Origin: Bog-532 sp963732345
Lineage (GTDB): Bacteria; Actinomycetota; Actinomycetes; Streptosporangiales; Streptosporangiaceae
Assembly: GCA_963732345.1 (NCBI GenBank)
Contig: CAVSZI010000020.1
Span: forward strand, 62,001 to 126,000
Reading direction: 5' to 3'
Length of the DNA stretch: 64,000 nucleotides
The notes under the pieces are model-generated. The model saw only the letters and a program-made list of their open reading frames with translations. It was not told the DNA's origin and searched no databases. The position numbers and the translations under genes are program-made. Of this stretch, positions 53,945 through 62,632 are shown one piece after another. Position 1 is the stretch's first letter. Every line of letters starts with the position of its first letter.

Positions 53945-55239
53945 CGTCACCCCGCGAGGCGGGGGCCGGAGGGCGCAAAGCGCCCGGCGAGACGGCAGAG
54001 GCCGGCGAAGCGGCGGGTGAGGTCTTCGGCTCGGTCGAGGACGTCATCACCCGCTTCGCCGCCGGTGGCTACCTCGCGGACCAGCGCCTGGCCACCACCG
54101 TCTTCCTGCAGTCCCGGCTGAGCAAGCCGGTTCTGCTGGAAGGGCCGGCCGGGGTGGGGAAGACCCAGCTGGCCAAGTCCCTCGCCGAGGTCACCGGGCG
54201 CCGCCTGCTCCGGCTGCAGTGCTACGAGGGCCAGGACGAGACCACCGCGCTCTACGAGTGGGACTACGGCAAGCAGCTGCTGTACACCCAGCTGCTCCGG
54301 GAGAAGATCAGCCAGATCGTCGGCGACGCCGAAGGGCTCAGTGAGGCCGTGGCCCGGATCGCGGCCGCCGACAGCGTGTTCTTCTCCGAACAGTTCCTCG
54401 CCGCGCGCCCGCTGCTGGAGGCGGTGCGCTCCGAAGAGCCGGTGGTCCTGCTCATCGACGAGGTGGACCGGGCCGACGAGGCGCTGGAGGCGGTGCTGCT
54501 CGAACTGCTCGCCGAGTATCAGGTTTCGGTGCCGGAGCTCGGCACGTTCCACGCCCGGCACGATCCGTTCGTGGTGCTGACCTCCAATAACACCCGGGAC
54601 CTGTCCGCGGCGCTGAAACGCCGCTGCCTGCACCTGACCCTGGAGTACCCGGACGCGGACCGTGAGCTGGCCATCATCAAGTCGAAGGACACGGGCCTGC
54701 CCGACGCGCTGGCGCGTGCCCTCATCGACGTGGTCCGGGGCCTGCGCGACCTGGATCTGCGAAAGGCGCCGAGCATTTCCGAGACCATCGACTGGGCCCG
54801 GACGCTCGCCGTGCTGGGCGCCTCTGAGCTCACCGCGGATCTGCTGGCCCAGACCGCGAACGTGGTGGTCAAGTACGACCGGGACCTGCGCCGCACCCTC
54901 GAGGTGCTGCCCAAGCTCGTCGACCCGAACGCGGTGGTCTCCGACCGGCCCGCTGGGCCGGCCCAGGCGCACGGTCACGGGCATCGGCACGGGCCCGGCT
55001 CGCACGAGCCCGAGCCGGGGCACGAGCACGAGCCGGGGCACGAGCGCGCGCATCGCGATACCCCGGCGATTCCGGCGGACCCGGCCGGGATGTCCGTCCG
55101 GGCCGGGATGGACGAGCCCGGCCGGCACACGCAGGACTACTACGGCTCGCCCGGCACCGACCGCCGGCCACCCGCGGTCGGCAAGAGCCAGGGCGAGCGG
55201 TCCTTCAACGCCCGGGGCGCCCGCCGCCGGCCCGTCTGA
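53941..55239 (+). CDS. MoxR-family AAA+ ATPase of the methanol operon
   Basis: A 432-aa ATPase. Walker A is GPAGVGKTQLAK, Walker B LLIDEVDRADEA, sensor VLTSNNTRDLSAALKRR. The C-terminal 90 residues are a His/Glu-rich tail (HGHGHRHGPG, then GHEHEPGHE) that may bind metal. MoxR and VWA pairs act as metal-insertion chaperones. The position between mno and the VWA gene suggests activation of the Mno metal centre. GTG 53941 overlaps the mno stop. It is paralogous to both CoxD proteins but longer. Confidence 0.9.
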   Translation: MTSPREAGAGGRKAPGETAEAGEAAGEVFGSVEDVITRFAAGGYLADQRLATTVFLQSRLSKPVLLEGPAGVGKTQLAKSLAEVTGRRLLRLQCYEGQDETTALYEWDYGKQLLYTQLLREKISQIVGDAEGLSEAVARIAAADSVFFSEQFLAARPLLEAVRSEEPVVLLIDEVDRADEALEAVLLELLAEYQVSVPELGTFHARHDPFVVLTSNNTRDLSAALKRRCLHLTLEYPDADRELAIIKSKDTGLPDALARALIDVVRGLRDLDLRKAPSISETIDWARTLAVLGASELTADLLAQTANVVVKYDRDLRRTLEVLPKLVDPNAVVSDRPAGPAQAHGHGHRHGPGSHEPEPGHEHEPGHERAHRDTPAIPADPAGMSVRAGMDEPGRHTQDYYGSPGTDRRPPAVGKSQGERSFNARGARRRPV

Positions 55240-55248
55240 GGGGCAGCC

Positions 55249-56793
55249 ATGGAAGAGTCGGTCCACCGGTTTGTCCGGTTGCTGCGGCGCTCGGGCGTGC
55301 GGGCTGGCGTCTCCGAGGCCGTGGACGCGATGCGCGCGCTCAGTGCGCCCGGCATCGCGGCCGATCGTGAGCTGACCCGCAGCGCGCTGCGGGTCAGCCT
55401 GATCAAGGACCGCCGCGACGAGGGCATCTTCGACCGGATCTTTGATCTGTTCTTCCGGCTCCGCCCGGTCCTGGACACCGATCCCGCCGCCGCTGGGCAC
55501 GCGCACGACGACCTGTCCGACGAGGGCAGCCTGGACCGGTTCAGCCTGTCCGAGGACCCCGGGGACACGCCGCAGGAAGGTCACTCACACGGCAAGCCGG
55601 CCGACATCCGGCAGTATTTCGACGACGAGGACATGGCCGCCCGGTACAACCTCCATCAGGAGGCGAACCGGATCGACATGGCCTCCCTGACCGACGAGAT
55701 CGTGCTGTCCAGCGAAACGTCCGCGGACGCGGCGGCCGCCGCCGCGCGGGTCCAGCTGACCACGAGCCGCCTGCACAACCCCGGGCGGCCGGGGGATCTG
55801 TCCACACACGACGGCATGCGGGTGGACTCGGAGCTGTCGGTCGCGCAGGAGACGGCGCTGCTGGCGTGGCTGGCCGGCCCGGAAGATGGCGAGGACGACG
55901 CGGAGACCTGGCTCGCGCCGGACGAACTCGCGGCGCTGCGTGCCCGGCTGGCCGGCCTGCTCGACGGCCTCCCGGACGCGCTGCGGCGTCACCTGGAGGC
56001 CCTGATGTCGGGGGACCTCGAGATCGAATCGCCCGGCGCGCACCCCGGCCACGTCGACACCATCAACGAACGGGAACGCGCGGACCTGGAAGAAGCGGTG
56101 CGCAGACTGCTCCACAGCCTGCACGGCGCTCCCCGCTCCCGCCGCAAGATCGCCGCGCGCGGGACGGTCGACGGGGCGCGGACGATGCGCGCCAACATGG
56201 GGTACGACGGGGTGCCGTTCCGGCCGGTGACGGTCGCCCGCGTGGCGGACCGCCCCCGCCTGCTGCTGCTCATCGACGTCTCGCTGTCTGTGCGCACCGC
56301 CGCGCGGTTCACCCTGCAGCTCGTGCACGGGCTGCAGAGCATGGCAGCCAAGGTCCGCTCGTTCGCGTTCGTGGCCGACCTGGCCGAGATCACCGACCTG
56401 TTCAACGAGCATCACATGGAGGAGGCGCTCGGGCTGGTGATGGCCGGCCTGCCGGCCGGCGGTGTGCTGGACGTCGACGCGGACTCCGACTACGGCGCGG
56501 CGTTCGGCACCTTCATGGAGGAGCACGGCAGCGCGGTCAACCGCCGGACCACGGTTATCGTCCTCGGGGACGGGCGCGGCAACGGCAAGGACCCCAACTT
56601 CGGCGCGATCGCCGAAATAGCGCGCCGAGCCCGGGAACTGGTCTGGCTGACACCCGAGCCCCGCTACTCCTGGCGGCTGGGCTCCTGTGACCTGCCTGCC
56701 TACGCCGCCTACTGCGACCGGGTGCACGTTGTGCGCGACCTCGGCGGGCTGGACCGGGTCACCGGGCATGCGACCGCCCGGACCGCCCGGTGA
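55249..56793 (+). CDS. VWA-domain partner of MoxR in the methanol operon
   Basis: A 514-aa cytoplasmic protein. The N-terminal helical region (about 1-330) contains CoxE-like PHRFVRLLRRSGVRAGVSEA and an acidic middle. The C-terminal VWA domain (about 330-510) has the MIDAS signature LLLIDVSLSVRT (DxSxS) and later VIVLGDGRGNG. It is distinct from the two CoxE proteins but of the same plan. It lies 9 bp after moxR and overlaps mftM by ATGA, so all four genes form one operon. Confidence 0.85.
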   Translation: MEESVHRFVRLLRRSGVRAGVSEAVDAMRALSAPGIAADRELTRSALRVSLIKDRRDEGIFDRIFDLFFRLRPVLDTDPAAAGHAHDDLSDEGSLDRFSLSEDPGDTPQEGHSHGKPADIRQYFDDEDMAARYNLHQEANRIDMASLTDEIVLSSETSADAAAAAARVQLTTSRLHNPGRPGDLSTHDGMRVDSELSVAQETALLAWLAGPEDGEDDAETWLAPDELAALRARLAGLLDGLPDALRRHLEALMSGDLEIESPGAHPGHVDTINERERADLEEAVRRLLHSLHGAPRSRRKIAARGTVDGARTMRANMGYDGVPFRPVTVARVADRPRLLLLIDVSLSVRTAARFTLQLVHGLQSMAAKVRSFAFVADLAEITDLFNEHHMEEALGLVMAGLPAGGVLDVDADSDYGAAFGTFMEEHGSAVNRRTTVIVLGDGRGNGKDPNFGAIAEIARRARELVWLTPEPRYSWRLGSCDLPAYAAYCDRVHVVRDLGGLDRVTGHATARTAR

Positions 56794-57791
56794 CCTCTAT
56801 CCCGCGCATCGACGCCCTGCGCTCCTGTCCGACGGGGCGTTACGAGGACGGGATCGTCATGGTCACCCGCGGCGGGGCCGCGGGGATCACGGCCGAACCG
56901 TGGCCCGGCGGCCGGATCGCGGTGCGGCACCGGCTCCGCGCGGGCGAACTGGACGACGATATCGCGGAGCCGCTCGCGTCGGCCCTGGCCCCGCTGAGCG
57001 ACGATCACGAGGTCTTCGCCCGCGCCTTCACCGGCGTGGTGCTGACCTCCCGGCCGGACGCCGCCGCCGCGTGGGAGGAGTTCTACCGGCACAGCCTGGC
57101 CCGTCTCGGCCCGCTCAGGCCACCGAGCCCGCTGGGGCCGCCGGGCCCGCTGGGGCCGCCGAGCCCGCTGGGGCCACCGAGCCCGCTGGGGCCGCCGAGC
57201 CCGCTGGAGCCGCCGGGGCCGCTGAGGGCGCCGGGGCCGCTGGGCTCACCGGGCGGGCCCTCCGGCTACAGCGAGGTGTACCGGCACGCGGCGGGTCTGC
57301 TGCCCGGCACCTCCGTGGCCGACATCGGCTGCGGCTTCGGCTTCCTCGCCCTGCACCTGGCGGCCCATGGCACAGCGGTCACCGCTTGTGACGTCGACCC
57401 GGGCACGACCAGGCTGCTGGGGCGGATGGCCGGCCGGCTCGGCCTTGCCCTCCGCGTCGTGACGACTGACCCCGGCCCTGGCCGGCTGGCGTCCGGCTCG
57501 GTGGACGCGGTCGCCCTGCTGCACGTCCTGGAGCACGTGGCGGAGGACGTCGCGGCCGCGCTGATCGGGGAGGCGACCCGGATCGCGCGGCACCGCGTCG
57601 TCGTCGCGGTGCCGTACGAGAAGCGGCCCACCCGGCTCTTCGGCCACCTCCGCACGATCGACGCCGGCCAGCTCCGCAAGCTCGGCGCCGGATCCGGGTG
57701 GGACCACCGGGTCTACGACCATCACGGCGGCTGGCTGGTTCTCGACCGCCCGAACCGGGCTCAAATGGCGCCCATCTGGCTCGCGACGTAG
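56790..57791 (+). CDS. mftM: MftM-like class I methyltransferase with Pro-rich repeat
   Basis: A 333-aa protein. Residues 1-100 form a conserved N-terminal domain. Residues 108-155 are an 18-bp-repeat-coded PLGPPS tract. The SAM-binding motif ADIGCGFGFLALHLAAHG begins near 170, then TACDVDPGTTRLLGRM and LLHVLEHV. In mycobacteria, MftM methylates the first glucose of the oligosaccharide on mycofactocin, and its gene lies near mno with the same neighbours, so the same role is inferred. The ATGA overlap with the VWA gene places it in the methanol operon. It overlaps the convergent regulator gene by 31 bp. Confidence 0.72.
   Translation: MTSIPRIDALRSCPTGRYEDGIVMVTRGGAAGITAEPWPGGRIAVRHRLRAGELDDDIAEPLASALAPLSDDHEVFARAFTGVVLTSRPDAAAAWEEFYRHSLARLGPLRPPSPLGPPGPLGPPSPLGPPSPLGPPSPLEPPGPLRAPGPLGSPGGPSGYSEVYRHAAGLLPGTSVADIGCGFGFLALHLAAHGTAVTACDVDPGTTRLLGRMAGRLGLALRVVTTDPGPGRLASGSVDAVALLHVLEHVAEDVAAALIGEATRIARHRVVVAVPYEKRPTRLFGHLRTIDAGQLRKLGAGSGWDHRVYDHHGGWLVLDRPNRAQMAPIWLAT
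57111..57254 (+). repeat. eight 18-bp in-frame units in mftM
   Basis: Eight consecutive 18-bp units of CCGCTGGGGCCGCCGAGC type run from 57111 to 57254 and code PLGPPS, PLGPPG and variants. Central units are identical or one base different; the last three are more diverged. Confidence 0.93.
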
Positions 57792-58450
57792 ACAGCTTCG
57801 CTGCGGCGCCCGACATCCAGCTTGCGCATGATGTTGGCCACATGGAACCTGGCCGTGGTCTCGGCGATGAACAGCGCCCGGCTGATGTCCCGGTTGGACA
57901 TCCCGCGCGCCAGCAGCCGCAGCACCTCGATCTCGCGAGCGGTCAGCGTCTGCTCCCCGCCGCCTGGCGCCGCGGTAAGCCCGCGGACCATCGCCGATGA
58001 GCTGCGCGGGTCGAAGGCGTTCTCCCCCTGATGCACGGCCCGGATCGCGCGCAGCAACTCGGAGGTGTCGACCTCCTTGACGACGTACCCCTTGGCCCCG
58101 TTCCGGAGCGCGGTCACCACCAGGCTGTCCTCCAGCGTGGTGGTCAGCACGAGCACGGCCAGCCCCGGGTGGGCGGCGACCAGCCGCGCGCACAAGTCCA
58201 GGCCCTCGAGGCCCGGCGCCGAGGAGAGCTTCAGATCGAGCAGGACGAGGGAGGGACGCGCGGCCGCGACGACCTTCATCGCCTCGGCCGGGGTGGCGGC
58301 CTCCCCCACCACGCGCACGTCGGGCGCCCGTTCCAGCACCGAGCGCAGTCCCTGCCGGACGACGGCGTGATCGTCGACCAGGACCAGCTCGATCACATCG
58401 GGCTGATCGGGCGGGCCTGGCGTCCCCTCCGGGACTTCCGCATCGGTCAC
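57761..58450 (-). CDS. mnoR: LuxR-type response regulator (MnoR-like)
   Basis: A 229-aa regulator of the NarL/FixJ class. The receiver domain (about 18-135) has LVLVDDHAVVRQG and the phospho-Asp in LVLLDLKLS. The HTH (about 160-225) contains LTAREIEVLRLLARGMSNRD. The GTG at 58450 overlaps the kinase stop (GTGA). Kinase, regulator, iron alcohol dehydrogenase and mno lie in the same arrangement as in Mycobacterium smegmatis, where MnoSR controls mno. It probably activates the methanol operon on the opposite strand. Its 3' end overlaps mftM by 31 bp. Confidence 0.82.
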   Translation of the reverse strand: MTDAEVPEGTPGPPDQPDVIELVLVDDHAVVRQGLRSVLERAPDVRVVGEAATPAEAMKVVAAARPSLVLLDLKLSSAPGLEGLDLCARLVAAHPGLAVLVLTTTLEDSLVVTALRNGAKGYVVKEVDTSELLRAIRAVHQGENAFDPRSSSAMVRGLTAAPGGGEQTLTAREIEVLRLLARGMSNRDISRALFIAETTARFHVANIMRKLDVGRRSEAVYVASQMGAI

Positions 58451-59832
58451 GGGCCGGCTGCCGGTTCGCCCGCGGGGACGCGGGCGTCGAGCCGGATCCC
58501 GCCCAGCTTGGAGCGGCAGACGGTGAACGTGCCGCCGAGTTCCTGCGTGCGCCGAGCCATGTTGGCCAGGCCCTGATGGCGCCCGTCCGAATCGGTCCGC
58601 GTCTCCAGCCGGAGCAGCCGGCGCAGCTGGGCCGGGTCTCCGCGCCCATCGTCGCTGATGGACAGCGTCACCCCGTCCGGTGCGTACCGCAGCCGGACCA
58701 CCGCCCGGGTGGCCTGGGCGTGCAGGGACACATTGAACAGCGCCTCCCCGGCGATGCGGGCCAGGGCATGCTCGGTGATCGCGCTGATCGGCTGCGGCCG
58801 GCCCTCGAGACGGACGGCGACGGCGAGGTTCGGGCGGTGCTGGGCGGCCAGGCCCTGGAGCAACTCGGGGAGCACCGGTCCCTCCGCGCCCGTGCGCTCG
58901 TGGTTCAGTGCGTAGATCACCGAACGGACCTGGTCTCCCGCCTTGGCGATCAGGTCGCGCGCGTCGACCAGCCGCTGGACCCCGGCCCCGTCGCCCCGGT
59001 CGGCCGCCTCGGCCCGGCACAGGTCCACCGCCAGCCCGGCTGACAGCACATACTGGGCGACGCTGTCATGCAGTTCGAGCGCGATGCGGTGCCGTTCGGC
59101 ATCCAGAAGCTCTCGCTGGTGCAGGACCCGCAGCCGGCCCTCGGCCCGTTCCAGCTCGGCCGTGCGCGTCTCCAGGTCCTGCGAGCTGCGCGCGATCTCG
59201 TCGTAGAGCTGCTGGGCCCGGAGGCGCAGGTCGGCGCCGGTGGAATACAGCGTCGCCGTATGCATCGACACCGCCGCCTGGTCGGCCAGGATGCGCAGGA
59301 CCCACAGGTCGGCGTGCTCGACGATGTTCTGCGAGTGGTCGTAGTGCGCGATGAGCCGCCCGAGCACCGCACCGTCCAGGGTCATCGGCACCCGCACCCA
59401 GCCCGCGTTGACGGTCGGCTGCATGTCGAGAGCGCCGCGGACCTTGGCCAGTTCCCGGGCCAGCCAGGGCGGCAGGTCCCGGACGGTCTCGAGGACCTGC
59501 CCGCCCGGCGCGTCCGGCCCGACCGCGAGAAAGCGCATGTCCAGCCCCGGCAGCTCGCCGTCGCGCAGCGCGATCATCGTCCAGTCGGCCTGCAGGTGGC
59601 CGGCGGCGGCGCGCAGCACCTCCTCCAGCAGGGCCCGGGGATCATCGCGGGTCCGGACCAGGGCGGCGGAGATGCCCTCCAGCGCCTGGACCGCCGAGGT
59701 CATCCGCGCCTCGGTGCGGCGCAGCTCGACGTAGTAGGACTGCTTGCCGGAACGCACCCCGGTGAGCCTGCTCAGCGTCGGCTGGTCCACCTCGCGGGCC
59801 GGCCGGCGGCGCTCGGCGTTGGACGGCGGCAT
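58447..59832 (-). CDS. mnoS: NarX/DegS-type sensor kinase (MnoS-like)
   Basis: A 461-aa soluble kinase without transmembrane helices. A GAF-like sensor domain spans about residues 50-210. A HisKA_3 dimerisation domain has ERHRIALELHDSVAQ (phospho-His). A HATPase_c domain (ISDDGRGDPAQL, then GLANMARRTQELGG) closes it. The architecture matches cytoplasmic alcohol-response kinases of actinobacteria. ATG 59832, 7 bp after the upstream iron alcohol dehydrogenase gene. The ligand sensed is unknown; an alcohol- or aldehyde-derived signal is inferred. Confidence 0.83.
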   Translation of the reverse strand: MPPSNAERRRPAREVDQPTLSRLTGVRSGKQSYYVELRRTEARMTSAVQALEGISAALVRTRDDPRALLEEVLRAAAGHLQADWTMIALRDGELPGLDMRFLAVGPDAPGGQVLETVRDLPPWLARELAKVRGALDMQPTVNAGWVRVPMTLDGAVLGRLIAHYDHSQNIVEHADLWVLRILADQAAVSMHTATLYSTGADLRLRAQQLYDEIARSSQDLETRTAELERAEGRLRVLHQRELLDAERHRIALELHDSVAQYVLSAGLAVDLCRAEAADRGDGAGVQRLVDARDLIAKAGDQVRSVIYALNHERTGAEGPVLPELLQGLAAQHRPNLAVAVRLEGRPQPISAITEHALARIAGEALFNVSLHAQATRAVVRLRYAPDGVTLSISDDGRGDPAQLRRLLRLETRTDSDGRHQGLANMARRTQELGGTFTVCRSKLGGIRLDARVPAGEPAAGP

Positions 59833-59839
59833 GGAAGCG

Positions 59840-61162
59840 CTAGAGGGCCGCGTGGAACAGGGCGGTCAGGTCAGCCTGCGACACCGGGCGCGGATTGGTG
59901 GCCAGGCACGCGTCGGCCATCGCGTTCGCGGCCAGCGTCGGCACGTCACCGGCGCACGCACCCAGCTCGGCCAGGCCGCGGGGCACGCCCAGCTCGTCGC
60001 CGATGGCCCGGACCCGGTCGGCCAGCAGGTGCCCGGCTTCCTCGCCCGGCATCCCCGTCGCGGCCGGCAGCCCGGCGGCCTGCGCGAGCGGAACGAACCG
60101 GTCCGGGGCGGCCGCCGCGTTGAACCGGATCACGTGCGGCAGCAGAACACCGTTGACTACGCCGTGCGGCAGGTCGAGCAAGCCGCCGACCTGATGGCTC
60201 ATCGCGTGGGTCGCGCCGAGCAGCGCGTTGGTGAAGGCCATCCCGGCTTCGAGGCTGGCCTGCGCCATGTGGTCACGGCGTTCCCCGGAGCCGTGCCGGT
60301 CGATGATCCGGGGCAGGTTGCCGAAGACCAGCCGGACCGCGTTCAGCGCATGCCCGTCGGCCAGCGGGTTGTGCGCGCAGGACACGTACGCCTCGATGCC
60401 GTGCGTCAGCGCGTCCAGGCCGGTCGCGGCGGCCAGGTCGTCGGGCATGGTGGACAGCAGCCGCGGGTCCGTGACGGAGATCTCGGGCACCAGGGCGCGC
60501 CCCATGATCGTCACCTTCACCGAACTCGCGGTGTCGGTGATGATGCAGAACTGGGAGACGTCAGCGCCCGTCCCCGCGGTCGACGGGATCATCAGCAGCG
60601 GCGGGATCGGGCGCGTGACCCGGTCCACCCCCGCGTAGTCGAGGATGTGGCCGCCGTTGCCGGTGAGGATGGCGATTCCCTTGGCCGCGTCGAGGCACGA
60701 GCCGCCGCCGATCGCGACGATAACGTCGCAGCCCGATTCGCAGTACCGCTGGTAGCCCTCGGCGACCTCATAGTCCTTTGGGTTGGGCGTCAGCCCCGAC
60801 CAGAAGGTCGCGCGCAAGCCGGATTCGGCCAGGTGGGTCGCGAGCTCGTCCGCCCAGCCGGCCTCGATGATGCCGGGATCGGTGACCACGAAGGGCCGCT
60901 GCGCGCCGATCCGCCGCGCGGCGAAACCCGCCTCGGCCAGCGATTCCGGCCCGAAGACGATCTCCGGCGCCTGGAACTTGATGATCCCGCCCGGCGTGAG
61001 CGGGGGCGGCTCCCTGGGGACCGGAAGCGGCTCCGCGGGGACGGGAGGCGGCTCCGCGGGGACCGGAGGCGGCTCCGCGGGGACCGGAGGCGGCTCCGCG
61101 GGGACCGGGCTGCCCTGCTCTGGAACGACGTACTCACGGCCGACTCTCACCGTTGAGTTCAT
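59840..61162 (-). CDS. group III iron-containing alcohol dehydrogenase
   Basis: A 440-aa alcohol dehydrogenase. Residues about 18-52 are a PVPAEPP repeat tail not found in normal members. The catalytic part begins near 60 (IKFQAPEIVFGPESLAEAGF). NAD-binding GGGSCLDAAKGIA, then STAGTGADVSQF, precede the metal ligands in GLDALTHGIEAYVS, ATHAMSHQVGG and LPHGVVNG. It is a paralogue of mno and the first gene of the operon with MnoS/MnoR. It may oxidise another alcohol such as a diol. ATG 61162. Confidence 0.92.
   Translation of the reverse strand: MNSTVRVGREYVVPEQGSPVPAEPPPVPAEPPPVPAEPPPVPAEPLPVPREPPPLTPGGIIKFQAPEIVFGPESLAEAGFAARRIGAQRPFVVTDPGIIEAGWADELATHLAESGLRATFWSGLTPNPKDYEVAEGYQRYCESGCDVIVAIGGGSCLDAAKGIAILTGNGGHILDYAGVDRVTRPIPPLLMIPSTAGTGADVSQFCIITDTASSVKVTIMGRALVPEISVTDPRLLSTMPDDLAAATGLDALTHGIEAYVSCAHNPLADGHALNAVRLVFGNLPRIIDRHGSGERRDHMAQASLEAGMAFTNALLGATHAMSHQVGGLLDLPHGVVNGVLLPHVIRFNAAAAPDRFVPLAQAAGLPAATGMPGEEAGHLLADRVRAIGDELGVPRGLAELGACAGDVPTLAANAMADACLATNPRPVSQADLTALFHAAL
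61010..61114 (-). repeat. five 21-bp in-frame units in the iron alcohol dehydrogenase
   Basis: Five 21-bp units run from 61010 to 61114 and code PVPAEPP-type heptads in the N-terminal tail. Two middle units (61052-61072 and 61073-61093) are identical. Confidence 0.93.
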
Positions 61163-61217
61163 CGAGCACCCTTCCGCGATCCGTCCCCTTCGACGGTTAC
61201 CTTTCAGAGTGACCGAC

Positions 61218-61518
61218 CTGTGGCCGCCGGGTCAATAGACCTCGTGGCCGTTATGGCTGGACGCAGACCTGGGACCGGTGCGACCGTGAAACGGGAACGG
61301 TCACCGCCGAGGGCGACCTGGACTTCCGGGGCACGCTGGCGGTGGCCAAGGACGCGCCGGTGGGGTTCACGGCCATCCGGCTGAACTTCGGCCTGGAGAC
61401 CGGCGCGAGCGCCGAGGAGATCGCCACCCTGCTCCGGCTGACCCTGCGCTACTGCGTCGTCTACCAGACCCTGGCCGGCCCGGTCGACCTGTCCGCCACC
61501 GTCACCCCGCCGCCCTGA
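61218..61518 (+). pseudogene. N-terminally truncated OsmC-like relic
   Basis: A frame without any start codon reads YGWTQTWDRCDRETGTVTAE, then DLDFRGTLAVAKDAPVGFTA, and LRLTLRYCVVYQTLAGPVDL, ending at TGA 61518. The FRGTL and DAPVGFTAIRL segments, with the resolving-Cys-like RYCVVYQTL, resemble the C-terminal part of short OsmC/Ohr proteins that detoxify organic peroxides. The N-terminal part is missing. It is a decayed gene. Confidence 0.5.
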
Positions 61519-61689
61519 CGCCGATCGAGCGCCCCTTGGCCGAAAGGTGCCGGATGGGCGGCCCGAATGAGACGGCCCGGATGGGTGGGGCCGCTTCAGA
61601 TGGAGAAGTCCTCGCCGTGCCATATCCCGGCGTCGGGCGGCCGGATGGGGTGGCCCGTCAGGTGACCGTCAGCCAGTGACTCCAGCCGG

Positions 61690-61950
61690 TCGACCCGGCC
61701 GCTAGGCAGGGCGGCGGCAACATGATCCGGAACGTCACCTTCGAGCGGGCGTCCTTCCAGCCGCCGCCGGACCGCTTCGAGGCCGGGACCGCCTCCATCG
61801 CGGACGCCGCCGGCCTCGCCACCGCGCTCTCTTACGTTGAGCGGATCGGCCGTACCAACATCGCGGGTTACGAGCACGACCTGCTCGGCTACGCGACGCG
61901 GGCGCTGACGGACGTACCGGGATGCCCGATCTCGGGGTGCCGAGCTTGAG
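61690..61950 (+). pseudogene. internal fragment of a SufS-type cysteine desulfurase
   Basis: The frame reads GGGNMIRNVTFERASFQPPP, then DRFEAGTASIADAAGLATAL, YVERIGRTNIAGYEHDLLGY and ATRALTDVPG. This is the conserved region of SufS after the PLP-lysine (QPPPDRFEAGT... IADAVGL... YVERIG in functional homologues). The PLP-binding lysine segment and the C-terminus are absent. It begins in a non-coding stretch and ends near 61930, where the sequence diverges. It is a relic, not a gene. Confidence 0.65.
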
Positions 61951-62113
61951 CGCCGTCCGGCTTGGGGCATACTGGAGGAGTAACGCCGCCAAGACTCCCG
62001 CGGCCCGCGGTCACGCCGACGCTGTCCCCGCGCCCGCCCGGCATCTCCGGGCAGGCGCCTCCTGACAGCAGCCGGACGGAACCCTGGCACGCCATTGCTG
62101 GGCGGGAGTCCTC

Positions 62114-62524
62114 ATGGGCTGGTCTCATTCTGCTTACCGAATTATCCGCCGGGATCGCGAGCGCCGTCCCGGTCACGGTGACCGGGCGCTGCACCCACCG
62201 CACCTGCGTCACTTGTCGGTACAACCCGACCTGACCGCCGGGACGGCGACGATGGTGATCAGCGGCGAACTCGATCTTCTCAGCGCGCCGTCCCTGGCCG
62301 GGCACCTGGACCAGATCCTGGCCGGCCAGCCCCGGCGCCTCGTCTTCGATCTGGCGCGGGTCAGCTTCATCGACTGCGCCGCGGCCCGGCTGATCGCCGG
62401 CACGGAAGCCTTGCTGCCGGGTGATCACCGGCCGGTCGTCCGCCGCGCCGCCCCGCAGGTCCGCCGCGTCTTCGAGCTCACCGGCCTGGGCATTCGCTGC
62501 GAGATGGACGGTGAGACGGGATAG
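62114..62524 (+). CDS. STAS-domain anti-sigma-factor antagonist-like protein
   Basis: A 136-aa protein. The STAS fold spans about residues 40-130 (TMVISGELDLLSAPSLAGHL, LVFDLARVSFIDCAAARLIA). The position of the phosphorylated Ser in SpoIIAA-type proteins (DSSG) reads DCAA here, so switching by phosphorylation is unlikely by the normal route. The N-terminal 30 residues are basic and unlike the family. The start at 62114 is uncertain; a TTG at 62213 starts exactly at the domain. Partners are not encoded nearby. Confidence 0.68.
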   Translation: MGWSHSAYRIIRRDRERRPGHGDRALHPPHLRHLSVQPDLTAGTATMVISGELDLLSAPSLAGHLDQILAGQPRRLVFDLARVSFIDCAAARLIAGTEALLPGDHRPVVRRAAPQVRRVFELTGLGIRCEMDGETG

Positions 62525-62632
62525 GTTAGGCCGGCACGCGGCCCGCGCCGGGCGGCGTGGCCCGGCCCCCGGCGGACGGACCCGGCGTGAAGGCCCAGTA
62601 AGCGGCCCGTGATCGGCGACCCCGGAGGCGAT

